A program made the translations under genes and the position numbers. A DNA stretch of 64,000 nucleotides from assembly GCA_026874595.1 (NCBI GenBank), contig CM049307.1, forward strand, positions 64,474,870 through 64,538,869, written 5' to 3'. The DNA is from Sipunculus nudus (Eukaryota; Annelida; Sipuncula; Golfingiida; Sipunculidae). Positions within the stretch are counted from its first letter, which is position 1. The number at the start of each line of letters is the position of its first letter. Below are positions 34,061-45,567 of the stretch, one piece after another. The notes under the pieces are model-generated. The model saw only the letters and a list, made by a program, of their open reading frames with translations. It was not told the origin of the DNA and ran no database searches.

Positions 34061-34301
34061 GACCTACACAGCTGAGCTGCCATCATCAGAACCTGTGACT
34101 TCTGTTCCAAATTAACCCTTGCTGGTTGATCAAAGACCATCACCTGTTTCTGTGGTGACACCTGGTGGAACCACCCCAGTTGAGGTACCAGTGCCGGAGC
34201 CATCAAACATCTCCAGTGAGTCTAAAAAGCCAGCTGAACCAAGTCCTGTTGTTCATCGCTCTGGTCACAAAGTTAAAGTGCCAGATAAATTAAATTTGTG
34301 A
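34061..34301 (+). pseudogene. Ty3 element 1: C-terminal end of polyprotein
   Basis: Pro/Ser-rich frame (VTPGGTTPVEVPVPEPSN...VHRSGHKVKVPDKLNL) ends at TGA 34299-34301. 'RSGHKVKVPDKL' resembles the basic tail that ends integrases of this Ty3 group. One stop lies just upstream at about 34113. Confidence 0.65.
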
Positions 34302-34596
34302 AGTGTTTTGTGCAACAACCTTTTAAATGTGATCACATTTGACTCTGAACCTTTATAATTTCATTGTTTACCCCATAATTACTCCAGTCTAAAAAAAATT
34401 AAAACCAGTTCAACATATAGACAATTGGCTTAACGGAATGTATAGCTATATATATATACAGCAGCATTAAAAATTGTACTGGCAACGGGACTTATTCATT
34501 CTTTGCTTACATATGTGTAAGAACCACATATAATATGGTGGCAGTGTGAACAACCTCGCCTTGAGGCAAAACAGTAAAAGTTAGCAAGCCAGCCTA
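34302..34596. other. Non-coding, possible LTR or 3' end of element 1
   Basis: AT-rich sequence with a TATATATATA run near 34450 and 'ggtggcagtgtgaacaacct' near 34538, which looks like an LTR/primer-site junction. No matching second LTR was found. Confidence 0.35.
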
Positions 34597-36440
34597 TTGC
34601 TCCCACACATGATACTGATCGCGACACCACAAACCAAAAGCCTGGCCATGAGTACCCTCCCAAAAAATAACCCTATTATGTCAGCCCACATTCCTACTTA
34701 TTACATAACTGTACATGAACTGTCAAAGCCCTTTTACTGTACAGTAAAAAGTAAAGTCATTACAATGTCCTCCGGTGATCTATGCAGGATGCGCCCTCCA
34801 TATATGGACTGGTCTGTCAGTGACTTGACAACCGCTTTCCATGAATTTAAACAGTACTGCGAATTAATCTTCAAAGTGACATTAGCAGGCAAAAGCAATG
34901 ACCAAAAAGTGACATATACCCTATTAATGGTTGGCCAGGAAGGGCTTAAGTTGTACAAATCATGGAATCTCTAGACAGATGACCGCAGTGTACCTGCTAC
35001 AATTTAGCAATGCTTTGAAAGTCAGTTTGAGCCCCATACCTACTTCACACAAAATCACTTAAATTTTCACAACTTCAAGCAAGGACCAACTGAGAGCATG
35101 AACGATTTCATGACACGATGCAAACTACAGGCCAAAACATGTTGGTTTACAGATGAACATGAGTGCAGTAACCGCCTCATTGAGCAGTAAATCATTGGCA
35201 CACTTCATTAAAGGTGCAGGAGGTATTAATCAATAAAGACCATACTCCTTGTGATCAAACAAGGTATAGGTCTACATTGCACAGAAGAGGTCAGAGGTCA
35301 CCGGCAAGGCAGCAGAAGCTTGCAGTCAACAGCAGGACTCCAGACACATCTCTTGAAATGAGAAATGAGATATTCTCGAACACTGACATTAAGCTCATTA
35401 ACGAGCCAAACACTCCAGCAGTGCTCAGGACCAAGGCAGATACTGGCTTCAAGGTTAACATTTTGTGATTTCTGCCTCTATGTTTATTACGCCAAATGTA
35501 TCCAGATAAGCTTACAGCAGCTGGGTTCCAAAAACCTTAAAGAGACTTAAAGCTTGTACAACTGAACTGTGAAGTGTCAGCAACGCACAATAACATCAAA
35601 CCAATCAGAACAACTGACGCACTGGTGCAGCAATACCAAGAAAACTTTGAGCGTATGGGCAAATTCTGCAGTCTGCATATCAACATTAATCCTGCAATAC
35701 CATCAGTGGTCTATCCTTGGCATAGATGCCCAATTTAAATTTGTATCAAAGATGTATTTAAAGGATTAGGAGAACTAAAAGGTAAATATGACATAAAGCT
35801 AAAGAAGACCAGTATCTTATCCAGTGAGAAGAGTTTCAAAAAGCTTTAAACCAAAACTGACAGTTAGTTTAGGCAAGATGGTCAAAAACAAAATAATAAC
35901 ATCAATGGATGAGCAAACAGACTGAGTTAACAGTTGAAGCTATATAAAACACTCAGAATATGTTCCCAGAAAGCTGAACAAGGTTATAAAAAGAGAACAT
36001 TATACTCTGACAGATATTCAGGCAAGACTAGCAGGTTGTAAGTATTTCCCTACATTAGAATTCTCCTCAGGTACTGGTAAGTAAAATACTCTGCGAAAAA
36101 GCTCAGTTGTAACAACCTTAACACACCATTTGGGTGTTACAGGTGAACAGGTTAAAAGAATGCTTTTTGGAATTTCTAGTGCACAGGAAAGAGTTTCAGA
36201 GAAAGGTTAGCAAACTGTTAGGAGGAATAGCAGGCACTGTAAACTAGGAATAGCAGGCAGTGTAAACTATGTTGATCACATATTGATATATGCCAGATCA
36301 GAACAGGAGCATGATCAGATTTACAAAAGGTCCTATGTAGAAAAGAAAAAACCAAACTCGACATGGAGAAATGTCAGATCAAACAGAACAGCATTACATA
36401 TTTAGGGCACATTATCAACAGAGAAGGGATTGTTGTGTAT
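34597..36440 (+). pseudogene. Ty3-type element 2: gag, protease and RT fragments
   Basis: Gag-like frame 34761-34974 reads SVSDLTTAFHEFKQYCELIF and KSNDQKVTYTLLMVGQEGLK, and continues in pieces to about 35200. A protease-like ADTGFKVNIL is at about 35435-35467. RT remains near 36000-36130 and 36230-36440 include YVDHILIYARSEQEHDQIYK (catalytic DD changed to DH) and KQNSITYLGHIINREGI. It is heavily mutated and ends abruptly where the next element begins. Confidence 0.68.
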
Positions 36441-36619
36441 GATTCATATTCAATATTTAAAAGTCACATGGTCAAACTTACATGGTCACATGATACACTG
36501 AGTCACGTTATATGTATGGCAAGAGTTTGCCGCCATCTTGGGTAATCAGTAAAAGTTGTTAGGTTACTCAGTTGGGTTGTCAGTCATTAACACACAAGAA
36601 CACAACAAATCTGGCGACA

Positions 36620-37080
36620 ATGATGTCCGAGTCTCACCTCCCACCTCCTCAGCCATTCCTTGACAGTCCTGGTGAACCTTCGATACCATGGTCACGTTGG
36701 TACAACTCCTTCAATACGTACATGGTTGCCACGGGCCTTGATCATAGAGACATTGCCGACATTTGTAAACGCGCAGTCCTTCTCCATTGCCTTGGCACAA
36801 AAGGACAAAGGATATTTCATTCACTTGGGACTTCAGAGACATACCAGGAAGAATCTCATTTCCGCCCTAAGAAATCAGTAATCAAGGAACGCTACCGTTT
36901 CTGGCACCACGTGCGCATGAAAGACTCTTGATGGAGCCTGATTCCTTGACCCTAGAGCGTGCATTAGTTCTAGCTAAGCAGATAGATGGCGCTATATCCG
37001 AGGCTCAGAAACTTGAAACTGAAACTGCTAATGCTACCACAAGCATTCACAGATTTAAACTTGATGACAGATCTGCTTAG
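36620..37080 (+). pseudogene. Ty3 element 3: gag N-terminal part
   Basis: It starts ATGATGTCCGAG just after the primer-binding site and encodes SESHLPPPQPFLDSPGEPSI followed by WSRWYNSFNTYMVATGLDHR, a typical Ty3 gag start. After about residue 75 the frame is shifted; ERALVLAKQIDGAISEAQKL continues in another frame to about 37080. Confidence 0.75.
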
Positions 37081-37178
37081 CAGGTGTTTTCGAACAACCA
37101 GCTAGCCACCATCAGGGTCAGAGACCGCAGACCTACAAGCAGCTTAGTGGAAGTAAGTACAAGCCTGGACAAAAGAAA

Positions 37179-37871
37179 ATGTTGTGCAGAAATTGTGGTT
37201 CAAATGCTCATAATACATTTAGCCACAAGTGCCCAGCTACAGGCAAAGAATGCCGAAAATGTCATAAACTTAACCACTTGGAGAAAATGTGTCGTAGCAG
37301 TGGTCATGTACATCAGATTGAAATTCCAGCATCAGAATCAGAGAGTCCTACTTTACCAGTTCCAGTCATCATACGACGTATTGATGAGGTTACAGAGGCC
37401 AATTGTTTTAAATCCTGCACATTGACACTCCATGGAGTACAGCTGAACCTCATGATGGACATTGGTTCAAAGGTTTTAATTATAAACGAGTCTACATACT
37501 GTAAACATTTCAAAGCCAGTCCTCTTATGCCATCTACTCAGAAGCTAACCAGCTACAATGGAACTCACATTACTGTTTGTGGTGTAGTTTCCCTAGATGT
37601 TCAGTATGAATATCAGTATCTGCCAGACTACAAGTTCTATGTCACAAAGCAAGGTGCAAATCTTATGGGCATTGACTTATTTAACAGTCTAGGGTTTAAA
37701 ATTACCAGACAGGAAACAGGGGTTAACACTGTCGATGTAGCTTGCAAATTTACTGAACTGTTCACCAGATTTGGCAAAGTCACCAAGTATGCTCACTCTC
37801 CACATGTCCACCCTAAAGTTGCACCTGTGTCACAGAAATTAGGTCGTTTGCCACTGTCACTTCAGGATTAG
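37179..37871 (+). pseudogene. Ty3 element 3: zinc knuckles and protease
   Basis: Two knuckle motifs open the frame, the second being canonical CRKCHKLNHLEKMC (C-x2-C-x4-H-x4-C). A retropepsin-like domain follows: MMDIGSKVLIINEST, where DTGS has become DIGS, with flap and end motif NLMGIDLFNSLGF. Loss of the Thr in the catalytic triad suggests an inactive enzyme. The frame ends at TAG 37869-37871. Confidence 0.8.
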
Positions 37872-37994
37872 GTGTCAAAAGAGCACAAACGGCTTGAAAA
37901 AACTCGTCGTTGCACACAGGAAGTCTGGAGACATTCCTTTGTGTGTTGACTTGCGCCCTGTCAACAAAGCCATCGTACCGGAAAAAAATATCCG

Positions 37995-38460
37995 TTGCCA
38001 ACACTTTCCGAACTAACTGACGAATTCTATGGTGCTACAGTGTTTACTAAACTAGACCTTAGACGCAGTTACCTACAGATTCCGCTGGCTGAAGAAAGCA
38101 GAAACCTCACAGCTTTCATTACACATGATGGCATCTTCCAGTACAAACGTATGCCTTACGGTCTGTCATCCACACCAAGTGCATTTCAGAAAATCCTGTC
38201 ATCAGTATTTTCTTCCTGTCCAGGGACTGTTCATTTGATTGATGATGTAGAAGTTCATGGCAAGGACAAGGCCATGCATGACAGCCGCCTAGAGATGGTC
38301 CTCAATAGACTGAGAGATGCTAACATAACTCTCAACAAAGACAAATGTCAATTTTCTACTGGTGAAATTGAGTTTGTTGGATTCAAGGTCTCAGCATCCG
38401 GTCAGTTGCCACTAGAGTCGAACACGGAGGCCATTATGAACATTCCAGAACCAGCAAATG
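37995..38460 (+). pseudogene. Ty3 element 3: reverse transcriptase
   Basis: It reads PTLSELTDEFYGATVFTKLD, then LRRSYLQIPLAEESRNLTAF, MPYGLSSTPSAFQKIL and LIDDVEVHGKD; the catalytic Asp pair is present. The thumb region follows (LNKDKCQFSTGEIEFVGFKV). Coding stops being retroviral at 38461, the TTAA where a piggyBac-like element entered. Confidence 0.85.
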
Positions 38461-38464
38461 TTAA

Positions 38465-39912
38465 CACATTCACTGCCAAGCCCATGTTCACTCCCAGTGC
38501 CAGGGCCATACAGAGGGACCCCAGCAGCCCCAAGAGCTGCAGTGGTACCAAGACTAGGTGCTAATTACCTGATAAGAAGGTGTGACTTCGGATAACACAG
38601 GGGCAATAAAACTCGGGGGAGGTGTGAAGTTGGGCACTGAGCCAAATGACCGATAGTAGTCGAAGCATGGCGCCGGTGGACTGGTCTCATAGAGTCAACA
38701 TTGACACCAGCATAAAGCTAACAACTAATTCAAATAAAGATTTTTATAATTTATTTATTGTAAATGATGAACTAAATGAAATTGTGTATGTTGGCACAAA
38801 TGCTGAATTTGGAAGAGTCAAATGACTGAAAGTCACTGACATTTATAGGCCTAGGCCTATGTCTAACCAAAATAAATTTTATACCGGTACTGCATTTTCG
38901 GGCACGATTGATTTGTACATTTTTGTAATATTACCATAAACAAAAAAATTAACAGCAGAGCCAGAATGGCATAGTGTTTAGAACAGGTAGTCCACATATG
39001 CCTCGCAGGTTACCGCGTGAGTTCGAACATGCGCGGTGTTTTTTTTTCATTTTACAAACATGTAGTTTTAGTGCTCAAACATACATTTTTTACACTTCCA
39101 TAACGAACACAGTGATTCTACCAATCAATATAATTATAAAAAAATATCATGTAATTTTCAAACATAGTCATAGACTGTTTATATATACCCACATGTGAGC
39201 CTTGACGCAATTGACCTTGTCATTGTAACAATCACACGAAGATTATTCCTGTTTTGCAATTTACCAGCACTTGTTTGTGAAGTTACTAATATATGCATAT
39301 ATCTATATATAAGTAAAAAAGGAACAAGAAATAAGCCAAAAGAATCATTAGCAGCCGCGTTCTGATTACCCTGCCGATCTTTGTTGTTGATTGCACAATA
39401 CCCTGTCCTCGCGGGGCAATAAACCTGAACGACCTTATGCCTCGCTATCTTGAGTTCACACTTAAAGTGCAATCTATCACACCTCGGTCTCCCAACCGGG
39501 TCTGTCGTAAATAAGTGGCCAAAACATGCTCTAATATAAAACTAGCTACATATTTTTATGATTCTCGCTTTCATTTGATTCAAACTAGTATTATTACAAG
39601 GAATCGACTTCAAACTGAAGCGCTTAGCAAAATTATTTCACAACAATGGACCGGAGCCGTGGATCTTGTCACCATCTACACATCTTTCCTGCTTTTGAAT
39701 GATGCAGCGCACTGTTGAATAACAAATAATTCATTTTCGTACTGCGAGACTATTTTATAAATGAACTACTATTCATCTGCAAAGAATTTATTGAAAAATT
39801 TATGAGAATTCCTGCTGAAAATGGCTTAAAAATAAATGACATGTATACACGTGCTTGGCACTGGGGGAATCATCATAAATGACCGGTATACACATCATTG
39901 GCAGCGAATGTG
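38465..39912. mobile_element. piggyBac-like non-autonomous element at duplicated TTAA
   Basis: TTAA at 38461-38464 and 39913-39916 flank inverted ends CACATTCACTGCCAA and TTGGCAGCGAATGTG (one mismatch in 15). Removing the element plus one TTAA restores the Ty3 RT/thumb frame exactly. TTAA duplication is the piggyBac hallmark. The interior has no long ORF and no recognisable transposase, so it was probably mobilised in trans. Confidence 0.9.
38950..39045 (+). mobile_element. Possible tRNA-derived SINE head within the piggyBac-like element
   Basis: gccagaatggcatagtgttt resembles a pol III A box region and gagttcgaacatg about 45 bases later resembles a B box, followed by a T run. The fold is not a proper tRNA. 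Boundaries and tail are unclear. Confidence 0.45.
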
Positions 39913-39916
39913 TTAA

Positions 39917-41054
39917 AGAGCTACAGTCCTTCCTAGGAGCAGCAAACTTTTACCTCAAGTTTGTTCCATTCTGCGCTCAAAACACAGAGCCACTGCGCAA
40001 GTTAAATCACCAAAATGATCCATGGTAATGGAAAGAACCACAGCAGAATGCTTTTGAATCACTGAAGACACAAAACTGTTCGCCTCCAGTCCTAGCACAT
40101 TTTGACCAAAATTGCGACACGTTCGTCACGAAATGGATGCATCAGGATATGGACTGGCAGCAGTGCTATCTCAGGTACAAAGTGGTCAGGAATCACATTC
40201 ACATCGAGAACGCTCTCTGAAGCTGAACGCAAATATTCCACCAGTGAACGTGAAGCTCTCGCTTGCTTGTATGCATCAGAACACTGGGATATGTTTCTTT
40301 ATGGGAGAAAATACACGCTACGAACTGACGACGAAGCACTTAAAATGCTACTCGCTACATGCGGATCCAGCCTCAAACCACTTCGTATCCACAGATGGGT
40401 TGACAGATTGTTCCTGTACAATTTTGAAATTGTGAATATACCTGGAACCAAGAATGTTGTTGCAGACATGTTGAGCTGGACACGTCAGGCAAATAACGCT
40501 TGCAAACATGGCACTGAGACTGATGTTTCGCTAGTGAACCTAGATGGGTTGGTTACAGCCACAGATCTACAGAACGAATCAAAAGATGACCCGAAACTTC
40601 AAACTGTGTATCTTATCTACAAAACGGATGGCCAAAGCAAATATATCCTGAGATCAAAGTATATGCTTGTTTGAAACATGAACTGTCAGTGTGGAATGAA
40701 TTCTGTGTTTGTCACAGATCACAGGCAGTAATTCCTCTATGGCCAATGGCCGTATGGCCCATGATGGACATCCTGGAATTGTCAGAATGAAGCAACGCTG
40801 TATGGTGGCCAGGAATGTCCAAGGATAATTGACGAATATGTGCATAACTGTGAAGCATTTGCTGTAAGTGGAAAGTCCGTCAGGCTGCAACAACCACCCC
40901 TACAGCTAATACCATGGCCGACAAAACCATGGCAGACTGTCCAGATTGATATTTTTGGAGAAGTCAAAGTGGGTCCTCATCATCAGCGGTTTATGGTCGT
41001 TGTTCATAACCTGCATTCCAAATGGACCAAAGTTGCTACATCAGGTGAAGTTAC
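39917..41054 (+). pseudogene. Ty3 element 3: RT thumb, RNase H and partial integrase
   Basis: After the piggyBac-like insert the frame reads ELQSFLGAANFYLKFVPFCA (RT thumb). Frameshifts then lead to RNase H: SRTLSEAERKYSTSEREALA, LYGRKYTLRTDDEALKML and PGTKNVVADMLSW (40200-40490). Integrase pieces include PWQTVQIDIFGEVKVGPHHQ (first catalytic Asp) near 40930, and the sequence then runs into the LTR remnant at 41055. Confidence 0.8.
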
Positions 41055-41369
41055 ATCAGTAAAAGTTGATAGGTTACTCAGTCGTGTTGTCAGTCATTTA
41101 CACTCACGAACACAACACATAGGCCATTATTTATTGTTTACTACCACTGTTAATTTTAATTCATGACAGCCATGGTTTAAGTGGCTAATCAGAGTAAGTT
41201 GAATCCTCTCGTCTGGTGAGGATATGACGTAAGGGAGCTTCCCAAGAGCATTCTTTGGATCTACAAGCTGCGGTGAAAACCAGTTTGGGTGAAGTTTCTG
41301 AAGTTTCCATTAATTTCAAGAAGATTATTGTTGGTAGATACTTCGCCAATGCTGTCATCACTATGATGT

Positions 41370-42279
41370 GAACTGATATGAGTAAATTTTGTGCTATGCA
41401 TGTTTTAACAGCCATCTGTCCGCCCTATGTCTTTAGATCCTCTTTCAGCTTTAACTCAGAGTCAGGCTGTCCCGCTGGAGTCCTCATTGGTGAGTGGCGT
41501 GGTGCCTACACTGGAAGTGAGGGCTTTCCTGCTGCCGGGGACGGCATATCCTACGTGGGATGCTCTGCGGGAGGAGATCACAGCCCAGGAGCCGAGTGCA
41601 CCTGTTGCTACCTGGTCTCAGACCAGAGGTTCCAGAAGTCCCCCTGTTGACCTTGGGGAGGGGGAACTTCCGGAAGAGATCTTCGGATCTCCTGAGTATC
41701 GTAAGGCTGAGGAAGAGCCTCTAGACTTCTGGGCCTAGGCCACACGGGGAAGGTACTATGGTCCCAGACTAAGGCCGATCTGTTGGACCAAGTGGCTACC
41801 TGTATGGTCCAGGATCCAGAAAATGCCACCCATGTGCCACAGTTGAGGTGGCTAGAGGGGTCCTCGACAAGCACACACACCCAAGGGGGTTTATCTGTGT
41901 ATGGCTAAGCCAAGGGGTGACCTACTATTAGCATACATAGTGGAACTCACCTTTTCTCTGTGAAAAGTAGTACCGTTAGTTGGCAGGTAGGTCACCCCTT
42001 GGCTATCAGGTTTCCCTCCCTTGGTTCTCTCCTTTTTTTCTCTCTTACTCTGTGGTTTTGACTGAGTTCAGAGTTAATTGGATAGTAGTGACAACAAACA
42101 TAGTTGCTAGGACGTGCGGGGGATCACGGGAAGGGACCTAGTACTAGGGGGGTGTCTCACAAAATTTAATCCGTGTCAGAACTACGAGGTGAAGTGTTAT
42201 GGCTAAGCCAAGGGGTGACCTACTATTAGCCAACGTAGTGGAACTGATATGAGTAAATTTTGTGCTATGCATGTTTTAA
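41370..42279 (+). mobile_element. Unclassified element with direct and inverted internal repeats (DIRS-like?)
   Basis: A 39-bp identical direct repeat (gaactgatatgagtaaattt ... gcatgttttaa) lies at 41370-41408 and 42241-42279. Between them, a block starting atggctaagccaaggggtga occurs forward at about 41899 and 42198, and inverted (aggtaggtcaccccttggct) at about 41983. Terminal repeats plus an internal complementary region recall DIRS/Ngaro-type tyrosine-recombinase retroelements, but no recombinase or RT is present, so the class is uncertain. Confidence 0.45.
41427..41738 (+). CDS. Hypothetical 103-residue ORF in the 41.4-42.3 kb element
   Basis: This frame, MSLDPLSALTQSQAVPLESS through to EEPLDFWA, is much more GC-rich than its surroundings. 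It is Pro/Glu/Ser-rich with no domain I recognise. It begins just after the left 39-bp repeat, so a gag-like protein of that element is possible. Codon use looks coding but the evidence is weak. Confidence 0.4.
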   Translation: MSLDPLSALTQSQAVPLESSLVSGVVPTLEVRAFLLPGTAYPTWDALREEITAQEPSAPVATWSQTRGSRSPPVDLGEGELPEEIFGSPEYRKAEEEPLDFWA

Positions 42280-42829
42280 TAAGGATTTTATGTATGAAGC
42301 TTTTGTTCCCCCCCCCCCCCCTGAAATCTGCTGTAGATATTTATGATATTATGTGATAGAAGCTTAAGTTAGCAATATGTTTTGCTGAGTGCCTGCCTTC
42401 TGGAGATAATCATTGTTTAATCTGTTTTATCTCGGTACCTGGTATTTGGAATAACTGACGTAAAGAGTGCATAAAGAAGTATTTTCCTTAATCAGTCGAA
42501 TGACACAAGTCAAGATGTGCATTTTGTGGATGCTGTGTTTAAAAAATTATGAGGAAATTTGTCATTGCTTGTTGAGCCTGCAGTTTACTGTATTATGATT
42601 AAGTTAAACTGGGTTTGAAATAGATCTTATTCAAGCACAAACCTGTGAACAGGTGGTAAGTTCATTTATGAAAATACTTATGAGAAATGTTGTAAAAGAA
42701 AACATTATCTGACTGTGTTTGGTTTGCTACAAGACATTAAAAATGTCACAGTGTGCGCCTTTTCAATTAATTTATTTTTGTTAATCAGTCTGCAACAGCA
42801 TGTATACCTTCACGTACATCCATTCACAC
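42280..42829. other. Non-coding stretch between repeats
   Basis: It contains a poly(C) run near 42310 and otherwise AT-rich sequence. I see no gene or complete element. Confidence 0.5.
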
Positions 42830-43686
42830 GAGAATACATGTAGTCAACAAGCGACTATGTCTATCCTCCGAAACCAGAGTGGGACAGGTGAAGTGAGGCA
42901 TGGAATGAGTGGCAAGGGGAAATAGAGAAAGATGTGTTGCATATTAGCATGGACGTCTGCAGCCGAAAGGTGTATGTAGGTGGTGCCACCTGCCACAAAA
43001 TCCAGAAAGTTTTCCAAGTTGTATACAATTGAAAAATTTCAGACAGAAAAGTCAAACCACTGCGAAGATATGAGTGATTTTATCCCACAGCAGACAAACA
43101 GATGGACCCTGTGCAAAAATGGTTGCAGGAGACACCACCAGTTTTGCGTATGATAAAGAGCTATGTGAGATCTATACACAAGCAAAATTTCAGGAGGATA
43201 CGTCAAACCTGTCTTGAGATATAAGCCTGGATGTCTCCAGCCTGAACATGAAAGTAGGTGGCGCCACCTGTCATAAAATCAAGAAAGCTATCCAGGATGA
43301 ATACACATGCAAAATTTCAGGTGGATAAGTCCATTCACTGCAGAGATATGAGTGATTTTATTCCAAGCAGATGAACAGATGGACACTGTGCAAAAATGGT
43401 TGCAGGTGGCACCACAATTTTTTGTGTATGTTATAAAGCTATCCAAGGGCTACATTTGTGCAATTTTTTTCCCTGATTGGTCAAACGAATGAATGGAAGC
43501 TGGGCAGAGAGGAAAGGCCAGAGGTCAACCATAAATGAGGGCACAGCAGTTTACATGTGACCATATCATAATTCCGAATTTTAAAAAATTCTGCCCAGTA
43601 GTTACTGAGGAGTTCTCTGGAAACCAATGCAGTGATGGCGTGCAACTGAAAACATAGTATCCGCAAAACTCTGTTTTGGCAGATAC
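42830..43686 (+). mobile_element. Hairpin-ended repeat family B (copy i)
   Basis: It begins agaatacatg..caacaagcgactatg and ends with an inverted pair gtatccgcaaaac / gttttggcagatac, a terminal hairpin. The interior repeats 'aggtggcgccacctgtcataaaatc' type units. It is collinear with copy ii (54769-55939), but shorter by about one 280-bp unit. No coding. Confidence 0.75.
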
Positions 43687-44590
43687 AATTAATACGGACT
43701 TAACAGCATTATGTTGTATTTGTTGCTCATTATATAAGGAGTACAAGTGTCTATTAAGCCTAAATTGTTTGTCTCCTTCAACTGGCATTACAATAGTGTT
43801 GAAATGTATGTGTATAATGTCCATCTGTCAGTTTCAGTAGTATAATGGAAATAGACATGTCAAGCCCATCTGTCTGGTATACAACTTCACATTTCATGAA
43901 TTACAACCAGTTTAATGACACTGAGACATGGTAACAAGCCAACTTTACTTTTAATATTGCTGTTCATTAAGACATTCATGTCATGAAAATAGATCATTAA
44001 TTAGATATTAAGGTCATGGCTCTGTGATGCTTTGAGCATATTGTTTATTCCATTAAATGATTTTTTTGCAACACGTTAGATAAACTGTCTGTGTCGATAT
44101 GTTGGTTACACCACATTTTATAGCATTTTATACATTTTATAGCGTAATGCAAGTTAGTAAATGTTATATTGATAGACCTTTATTAATGAGAATTGAGTCA
44201 GTGAAGTCATTAGGTTTTATTTTGGATGGCTATGCCTTGTGGTTTTTACTTAGAGACTGTATGGAAGTATGGTAACCATTGATCGTCTTTTATGCCGATA
44301 TTCTGGCAGATGTAAAGAGTAACACCGTAAACATGGGTTATTCATGGGCCAGTGAGTTCATTATGTGTAAGTTTTTTTCCTATTGTAGTAAGCTTTACTT
44401 TGATAAGATATTCACATGTGTCTCATGTGATTTAGAACACAGTGGATGCGGCTGTTTTCGTGTTTTGTACAGGTGCTTACCCCCTTGTGGGCCGTATTCA
44501 ATGGTATTGAGAGCCTCTCATCAACAATGGCATTGTGAATACAATAAAGCCTTATCTCAAAAGTCACAGGCATCATTGTAAATCCGCTAC
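43687..44590 (+). other. Non-coding; probable LTR of Ty3-type element 4 at its right side
   Basis: No gene. The right part has AATAAAG at about 44541-44547, 30-odd bases before tttTGGTGGCAGCAGTGGGAT (44598-44618). That arrangement suits an LTR R/U5 end followed by a tRNA primer-binding site starting TGG. The LTR start is not resolvable and no second LTR was found. Confidence 0.5.
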
Positions 44591-44660
44591 AGATTTTGGT
44601 GGCAGCAGTGGGATTTTTGTGACATTTCCATCCGACGGTGGGGCATAGGACTTTAGGTAG

Positions 44661-45300
44661 GTGGTAGGCAGCTGTGATGTTGGTATGCCCAAGGTTGGGA
44701 GAAAGAGAGCTGTGTGCCGTACCTGTGAGCTTCATGGGCCCGGTTACAACAATTGCCCATATCGACACCGGTTATACAGTTCACAGGCAGTCATCACTGG
44801 GACTAACTTGGTCATAGGTGACAGTATTGTCAAATACATAAAGGGCTGTCAACATACTGATTCTGAGTCAAGACTGGGGGCAACTGTGGACTGTTTTATT
44901 TCATACTTGCAAGCCTCTAAGTATCATTTGGCCCTTCATATTTCATGTTGGGACCAACGATGTGCATCAGCTGTCCCAGAAAGTCATACAGGAAAATTCT
45001 GTGAACTTTAGTGCTTGGCAAAACAAATGGCTCCTGAAGCAGTGCTAGGTGTTTCGTCGATACTGCCTCTGCAAAGGTACACCAGTTTGCAGAAAGTGTA
45101 GTTGTAGCAAATAACAAGGTCTTGAAGCATGTTGCCAAATAGGCAGGGTCCCACTTCCTGCCTTCATACAGGCTATCCTTAAAGAGAGTTTAGTGGATAG
45201 TGGACTCTTTGCGAGAGACAGCTTGCATTAAAATGTTAAGGGAACAGATGTGCTGCAAGAATATTTAATTGGCAGCATTGTTAGATTGCAGGGTCTTGCT
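44661..45300 (+). pseudogene. SGNH/GDSL hydrolase-like relic inside LTR element 4
   Basis: A CxxC-containing start (VCRTCELHGPGYNNCPYRHR) leads to GTNLVIGDSIVKYIKGC, where GDS (near 44816) is SGNH block I. After a frameshift, HVGTNDVHQL (near 44941) gives the GTND block. RDSLH (near 45220) gives the Asp-x-x-His pair. Order and spacing match a single SGNH esterase domain of about 190 residues, now broken by frameshifts and stops. Location between the primer-binding site and gag is unusual for a Ty3 element. Confidence 0.65.
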
Positions 45301-45567
45301 AAATGAATATCAGTATTTCAGTTTTGTGATATATATATTTGCCTTGCAGTCCATCGGCGACGGTGGAAGCTGATTCAGGTAAGTGCATATATAGTTTCCA
45401 CTGATTACAGGTCATAGTGTTTTTTAGCTGAACCTGCCCTTTGTGACTTGGTTGGTTACAGGGAGAATACTGACTCAACCTTGGCTGCACCAGGTCATAA
45501 GGGGTGGGTCTAGGCTCAATGTAAATGTTCTAATTTTAACAGCAATAACAGTAGGACAGTTTCTGTT

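Larger units (their letters stand above)
28230..34301 (+). mobile_element. Ty3-type LTR retrotransposon 1, decayed and twice interrupted
   Basis: Readable pieces run in the order protease end, reverse transcriptase, RNase H, integrase and C-terminal tail, on the + strand and in several frames. A 3052-bp Helentron-like element (28667-31718) splits the reverse transcriptase and a tRNA-derived SINE (33805-34048) splits the C-terminal region. I could not identify LTRs or gag. Confidence 0.8.
36545..41116 (+). mobile_element. Ty3-type LTR retrotransposon 3, bounded by short LTR remnants
   Basis: A block of about 62 bases (atcagtaaaagttgttaggt... to ...aacacaac) at 36545-36606 recurs at 41055-41116 with a few mismatches. 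I read these as the remains of the LTR ends. Directly after the left copy comes a primer-site-like TGGCGACAATG, then gag. The interior gives gag, zinc knuckles, protease, RT, RNase H and a partial integrase. A piggyBac-like element (38465-39912) lies inside. Confidence 0.75.

Noticed and set aside
38950-39045. tRNA gene
   Set aside because: The B box and part of an A box are recognisable, but the acceptor stem does not pair, so it is at most a SINE head.
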